Below, in pieces: positions 37,932 through 41,807 of a DNA stretch of 41,807 bases (position 1 is its first letter; the number at the start of each line of letters is the position of its first letter). The notes under the pieces are model-generated. The model had not been told where the DNA came from. It was given only the letters and a program-made list of their open reading frames with translations, and ran no database searches. Where the stretch lies: contig JARCRW010000026.1 of NCBI GenBank assembly GCA_029850515.1, forward strand, positions 1 to 41,807, written 5' to 3'. A program made the position numbers and the translations under genes. This DNA comes from Nitrosotalea sp. (GTDB lineage: Archaea > Thermoproteota > Nitrososphaeria > Nitrososphaerales > Nitrosopumilaceae).

Positions 37932-38096
37932 TGGAAACCTGATGGAATGTGTATGATATAAAAATTGTTTTAGGACAGCGATCTATTTTTTCTGGCCTTG
38001 AGATTAGAAATGATCACTTGCATGTAATGCTCATTTGAACTTGGATGAAACCACAATTTCATTACATAAATTAGTGGGGAAAAAAGATCGCATCTA

Positions 38097-39047
38097 TTGT
38101 ACAGTATTGAAGTAAATTCACTTTCAAAGTCATATGGCAATTTTACTGCAGTGGATGGCATAGATCTAAAAGTTGAGCGGGGAAAGATCTTTGGATTTTT
38201 GGGGCCAAACGGTGCTGGCAAGACAACAACCATGAAACTTCTAACTACGCTAATTCCTCCAAGCGGTGGCAAGATGAACATTTTGGGAATTGATGGTATC
38301 AAATCACCCCTTGAAATACGCAAAAAAATTGGAGTTGTATTGCAGCAGCCAAGCTACGAGCCGACCCTTAGTGTTGAAAAGTCGCTTGAAAAATATGGCA
38401 TGATGTGGAATGTGGATAAAAAGACACGAAAAACCCGAGTGGAAGAACTCCTTGTTGCATTTGATCTTGCAGATATCCGGAAAAAAAAGAACGATGACCT
38501 GTCCATAGGGCAAAGAAGAAGGGTACAGGTTGCCAGGGAATTTATGCATGATATGGAATTGTTGTTTCTTGACGAGCCCACAGTAGGGCTTGATCCGTCT
38601 GCAAGAAGGGGCCTGCTTGATTATATCAAAGGAAAGGTAAAGGACGGCCTTACAATATTTTTCACTACTCATATCTTGGAGGAAGCTGAATATCTCTGCG
38701 ATGATATCGCAATAATCAACAAGGGAAAGATAATTGCAGTTGATACGCCAGAGGAGCTAAAAAACAAGTTTGGAAGGCAAAAGACCATAAAAATTCATGT
38801 CAGTGAGCAAGAAAATATGCCATCTCTCTTGGCTGGCATACCTGACTGTACCATTGAGCATGACTCGGGCGTTGTCATTACAGTCCACTCTGCCCAGTCA
38901 GAGCAGGTTCTCCAAAACATACTGCAGATACTTGCCTCAAATGGTATCACTGTGGAGGACCTCAGCGTTGTACCAACAAGCCTTGAAGAGATATTTCTTT
39001 CAGTGGTGAAAAATTCTAATGAATCCAATAATTCGTCTAGTCAATAG
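38097..39047 (+). CDS. ABC transporter ATP-binding protein (DrrA-like)
   Basis: GFLGPNGAGKTTTMKLLTTL, LSIGQRRRVQVAREFMHDMELLFLDEPTVGLDPSARR. Confidence 0.95.
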   Translation: MYSIEVNSLSKSYGNFTAVDGIDLKVERGKIFGFLGPNGAGKTTTMKLLTTLIPPSGGKMNILGIDGIKSPLEIRKKIGVVLQQPSYEPTLSVEKSLEKYGMMWNVDKKTRKTRVEELLVAFDLADIRKKKNDDLSIGQRRRVQVAREFMHDMELLFLDEPTVGLDPSARRGLLDYIKGKVKDGLTIFFTTHILEEAEYLCDDIAIINKGKIIAVDTPEELKNKFGRQKTIKIHVSEQENMPSLLAGIPDCTIEHDSGVVITVHSAQSEQVLQNILQILASNGITVEDLSVVPTSLEEIFLSVVKNSNESNNSSSQ

Positions 39048-39780
39048 AAATCTTACAATTTCCCTTAACATGGGATTTGTGATTTGGCAGATTATCTTTC
39101 CGTTGATTTACATATTTGTTGCAGGCTTTGCGTATACCGCACTGATACACCAGGTTCCGTTTGGAAACAAGACACTTGACTATCCTGCCTTTATTGCGAC
39201 AGGGATGATTGGGTTCAATATAATGAACAGCACACTGATCTCTGGAATAATAATCTGGAATGACAGAAGACATGGAATGTTTGAGCAAATTCTTGTAGGT
39301 CCGTTTACACGTGCCCAGTACATTTTATCAAATGTTTATACAATTGGGATAATCGGACTTGTAAGCGCTGCAATGATTACTGCAGTAGGATATCCATTGT
39401 TTTTCAAGCAGGTAGAGTTTAACGTTTTGACCGTACCGCTTGTGGTATTTGCATCAATTACGGGTTCGATACTGTTTGGTTCCATTGCATCAATCATATC
39501 AACTAGACTCAAATCAAGCGAGGGGTTTAATGTTGTAATTAATACGGTATTTCTGTTCTTTGCATTTGTAAGCACGGCATTTTATCCAGCACAGGGGGCT
39601 CCGCCAATTTTGGCTACTGCATTTTACTTTAATCCATTGACATATCTTGTTGACGTGGTTCGTGCCGGAATTTTTGGATACTTTAATGGTATCGTGGCAA
39701 CTGAGATGACAGTATTGGGGATTGGTGCCGTGGTTTTGTTCTTGATTGCAACTAAATTACTGTCAAAATTAGAACTATAA
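39019..39780 (+). CDS. ABC-2 type transporter permease
   Basis: Multi-TM; overlaps upstream ATPase gene; AFVSTAFYPAQGAPPILATAFYFNPLTYLVDVVRAGIFG. Confidence 0.93.
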   Translation: MNPIIRLVNRNLTISLNMGFVIWQIIFPLIYIFVAGFAYTALIHQVPFGNKTLDYPAFIATGMIGFNIMNSTLISGIIIWNDRRHGMFEQILVGPFTRAQYILSNVYTIGIIGLVSAAMITAVGYPLFFKQVEFNVLTVPLVVFASITGSILFGSIASIISTRLKSSEGFNVVINTVFLFFAFVSTAFYPAQGAPPILATAFYFNPLTYLVDVVRAGIFGYFNGIVATEMTVLGIGAVVLFLIATKLLSKLEL

Positions 39781-39819
39781 AATCTCCTTTAAATTGAACC
39801 TTGACGTATTGATACCACC

Positions 39820-40062
39820 ATGCAGGTAAAAAGACGCAGCAGTTTTTGGTTTTTGCTGCCTATTGTATTCAATGTTGTAGGAGGAATAATTGCATTTTTT
39901 GTCATACGAGAAGACGATCCCAGAAAGGCTAGAAACTGTCTATATCTTGGGATAATACTTGCCGCAATCCCTATTTTGTTGATTGTTGTTCCAATACTTG
40001 TTGGAATTACCCTGATTCCTCACGCTGGCCCACCTGTTTCGCCCAACACACATTATGTCTGA
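39820..40062 (+). CDS. Small membrane protein
   Basis: Two hydrophobic helices; RSSFWFLLPIVFNVVGGIIAFFVIREDDPRKARNCLYLG. Confidence 0.65.
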   Translation: MQVKRRSSFWFLLPIVFNVVGGIIAFFVIREDDPRKARNCLYLGIILAAIPILLIVVPILVGITLIPHAGPPVSPNTHYV

Positions 40063-40230
40063 ATGCCGGAAAATTCGCATTGATATGTTTGCATTTAACA
40101 TGAAACAAGTACGACAGTATCAGCATGCAGAAAAATTGAAATGCAAAAGAAACATCAGATGACCTTTCTTGACATATTTGTGTATGAATCAGTTAAAACA
40201 TTTAAGTAAATAAAAGATCAAAACAGAGTT

Positions 40231-40440
40231 GTGAAATACAGAGTTTTGATACAACAAGATGAAGACGGTATATTCGTATCCAAGTGTCCTTCTTTGCCTG
40301 GATGTATATCACAGGGAAAAACACGAGAAGAAGCATTGGTCAATATCAAAGATGCAGTGAACGGATATCTACAAAGTCTAAAAAAACACAATGAGCCTCT
40401 TCCTCATATAGAAGAGGAACTTGTAGAAGTAAGTGCCTAA
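40231..40440 (+). CDS. hicB: HicB-family antitoxin
   Basis: YRVLIQQDEDGIFVSKCPSLPGCISQGKTREEALVNIKDAVNGYLQSLKKHNEPLP. Confidence 0.9.
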   Translation: MKYRVLIQQDEDGIFVSKCPSLPGCISQGKTREEALVNIKDAVNGYLQSLKKHNEPLPHIEEELVEVSA

Positions 40441-40656
40441 AATTCCAATAGTTTCTGCAATCAAGGTTATCAAGGCGTTAGAAAAGATTGGATATGAAAC
40501 AGATCACCAAACTGGAAGTCATGTTATTTTAAGCACAGAGAAACGCCGCACAAAAGATTGACAGTTCCAAACCACAAAGAAATAGCCAAAGGTACTCTAA
40601 AGGCTATACTTGATGATGCGGGATTGACAGTCAAAGAATTTACAGATCTTGTGTAA
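40433..40656 (+). pseudogene. hicA: HicA-family mRNA interferase toxin, frameshifted
   Basis: GTG start overlapping hicB stop: PKIPIVSAIKVIKALEKIGYETDHQTGSHVILSTEKRRTKD*; next frame RLTVPNHKEIAKGTLKAILDDAGLTVKEFTDLV*. Confidence 0.85.
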
Positions 40657-40693
40657 TTGTGAGATTTCGCCATTGTCATAGGATTTTAACAGA

Positions 40694-40766
40694 TAGCCCG
40701 GCCCAGATTCGAACTGGGGTCAAGGGCTCCAAAGGCCCCTATGCTTGACCGCTACACTACCGGGCT
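40694..40766 (-). tRNA. tRNA-Gln (anticodon TTG)
   Basis: Cloverleaf on reverse strand: AGCCCGG TA GTGTAGCGGTCAAGCAT A GGGGC CTTTGGA GCCCT ..CCAGTTCGAATCTGG CCGGGCT A. Confidence 0.95.
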
Positions 40767-40896
40767 TCTTTGGAACCTTGATTTGTATTCCTTTATAATG
40801 TTACTTTGCATCCCAAAGGGGCTTGTTAGCCATAAAATTATTTGAGGGCTGGACATAATTATTGGCCTGATTTTACGTCTTTCTAAAATAAATTCT

Positions 40897-41121
40897 ATGG
40901 AAAAAGCCAAGGATCACTTTTGGCAATATCATTGTACCATGCATTTGACAAAAAGATTCCTTGAGCAAGATAACAACAGGATCGTTTCTTACTGGCATTT
41001 TGCGTCTGATAGGTTTGTTCTGCTTGTATGGAAGATGATGACAAGAAAAGAGGACATTGCGTCTACCTACAACGGTAATCCTGCGGTGGTTATGTTGCCA
41101 GGATGTTGTCACTTGCTATGA
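40897..41121 (+). CDS. Hypothetical protein
   Basis: 74-aa ORF only; no recognised family. Confidence 0.35.
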   Translation: MEKAKDHFWQYHCTMHLTKRFLEQDNNRIVSYWHFASDRFVLLVWKMMTRKEDIASTYNGNPAVVMLPGCCHLL

Positions 41122-41203
41122 TATCACTGACAGAAAGAACTTGTAATGTGAGGTACACTATTGGGATCTAGAGTTTTTTTTTATAGGTGATTATGCCCAT
41201 CCC

Positions 41204-41797
41204 TCAATTATTTGCAACTTTTGAAATTTTCTTTTTGTAAAATATGGTTGCAATTCCTACAATTACTATGGCTGCAACCTCAAAGTAAAGCCATGAGACA
41301 TTTGCAAATGATATGTGTTTGCTGTAAAAAGGAACTAAAAATGGAAAAGAAGGATCCCCGTCAAATATGTCAAATGATACATGCGATAATACTGCTCCAA
41401 ATGCAATAGTTCCTAATCTATAATCTTTTTTTCCAAATATAATCATCAAAACAACAATTGCGACAATTCCAAATAATATCGAGTGGCTCATTCTGCCCAG
41501 TGCATCAATGTGAAATAAACCGATAAGATGATCTGAATCTATCAAGACTGCAAATGTTCCTGCAATAAGACAATATCTTATACTCAAAGTTACAAGACCA
41601 AACATGATTCCCCATGCAAAGTGTCCTGCAACTTCATACAACGTAAAACCTGGTAGTGGATTTTCTAAAGGAACTTTTTCTGGAAGAAAAATTCCTGTAA
41701 ATGAAAATGCGGCCGCAAGAGCACAATAAAGAAGTGACGTCTTTATCACAAAGGACAGGTTATTTTTCAACACTAGTTTGTTCATATTTTTCTTCAC
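41204..41797 (-). CDS. Membrane-bound metal-dependent hydrolase-like protein (YdjM/DUF457-like)
   Basis: Multi-TM with LIDSDHLIG, RMSHSILFG, LSHVSFDIFDGDP His/Asp motifs. Confidence 0.65.
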   Translation of the reverse strand: MKKNMNKLVLKNNLSFVIKTSLLYCALAAAFSFTGIFLPEKVPLENPLPGFTLYEVAGHFAWGIMFGLVTLSIRYCLIAGTFAVLIDSDHLIGLFHIDALGRMSHSILFGIVAIVVLMIIFGKKDYRLGTIAFGAVLSHVSFDIFDGDPSFPFLVPFYSKHISFANVSWLYFEVAAIVIVGIATIFYKKKISKVANN

Positions 41798-41807
41798 TGA
41801 GTTGTAT

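Noticed and set aside
1-41807. CRISPR array
   Set aside because: No regularly spaced repeat-spacer pattern seen; repeats present are single tandem or flanking duplications

Overview
The window is a gene-dense archaeal chromosome segment. Gene content and protein style (PriS/PriL, aIF2-alpha/gamma, Nop10, S6e, RPA, RadB-like, Lhr-like, AglB, Lsm) suggest an ammonia-oxidising Nitrososphaerota/Thaumarchaeota; this is inference, no database was searched. Main blocks: (i) glycyl-tRNA synthetase and endonuclease IV; (ii) a lone IS605-type TnpB element with both end hairpins, inserted 27 bp upstream of the primase operon priL-priS; (iii) UPF0182, a class I glutamine amidotransferase, a C39-like/TPR protein, a HIT protein and tRNA-Gly(CCC); (iv) an accessory patch (about 12.2-14.7 kb) with a frameshifted wHTH gene, an HTH regulator, and an AAA ATPase flanked by about 55-bp direct repeats and preceded by a four-half-site operator-like array; (v) S6e, aIF2-gamma, a frameshifted PIN gene, an MBL-fold hydrolase, AglB fused to a cyclophilin domain, Nop10 and aIF2-alpha; (vi) a cobalamin cluster (cobO, flavoprotein, cbiA, cbiC, cbiX, cbiG, cbiD) interrupted by two small divergent ORFs; (vii) metK, Lsm, RadB-like, Lhr-like helicase, RPA, an ABC exporter, hicB with a broken hicA, and tRNA-Gln(TTG). 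Most notable: the AglB-cyclophilin fusion, a flavoprotein translationally coupled to cbiA next to cobO (candidate missing cobalt reductase), TnpB whose predicted guide would lie at the priL 5' region, a 22-bp tandem duplication that precisely breaks a small wHTH gene, the half-site array before the ATPase, and a duplicated glyS 3' end flanking a phage-like secreted protein. No CRISPR array or rRNA was seen.
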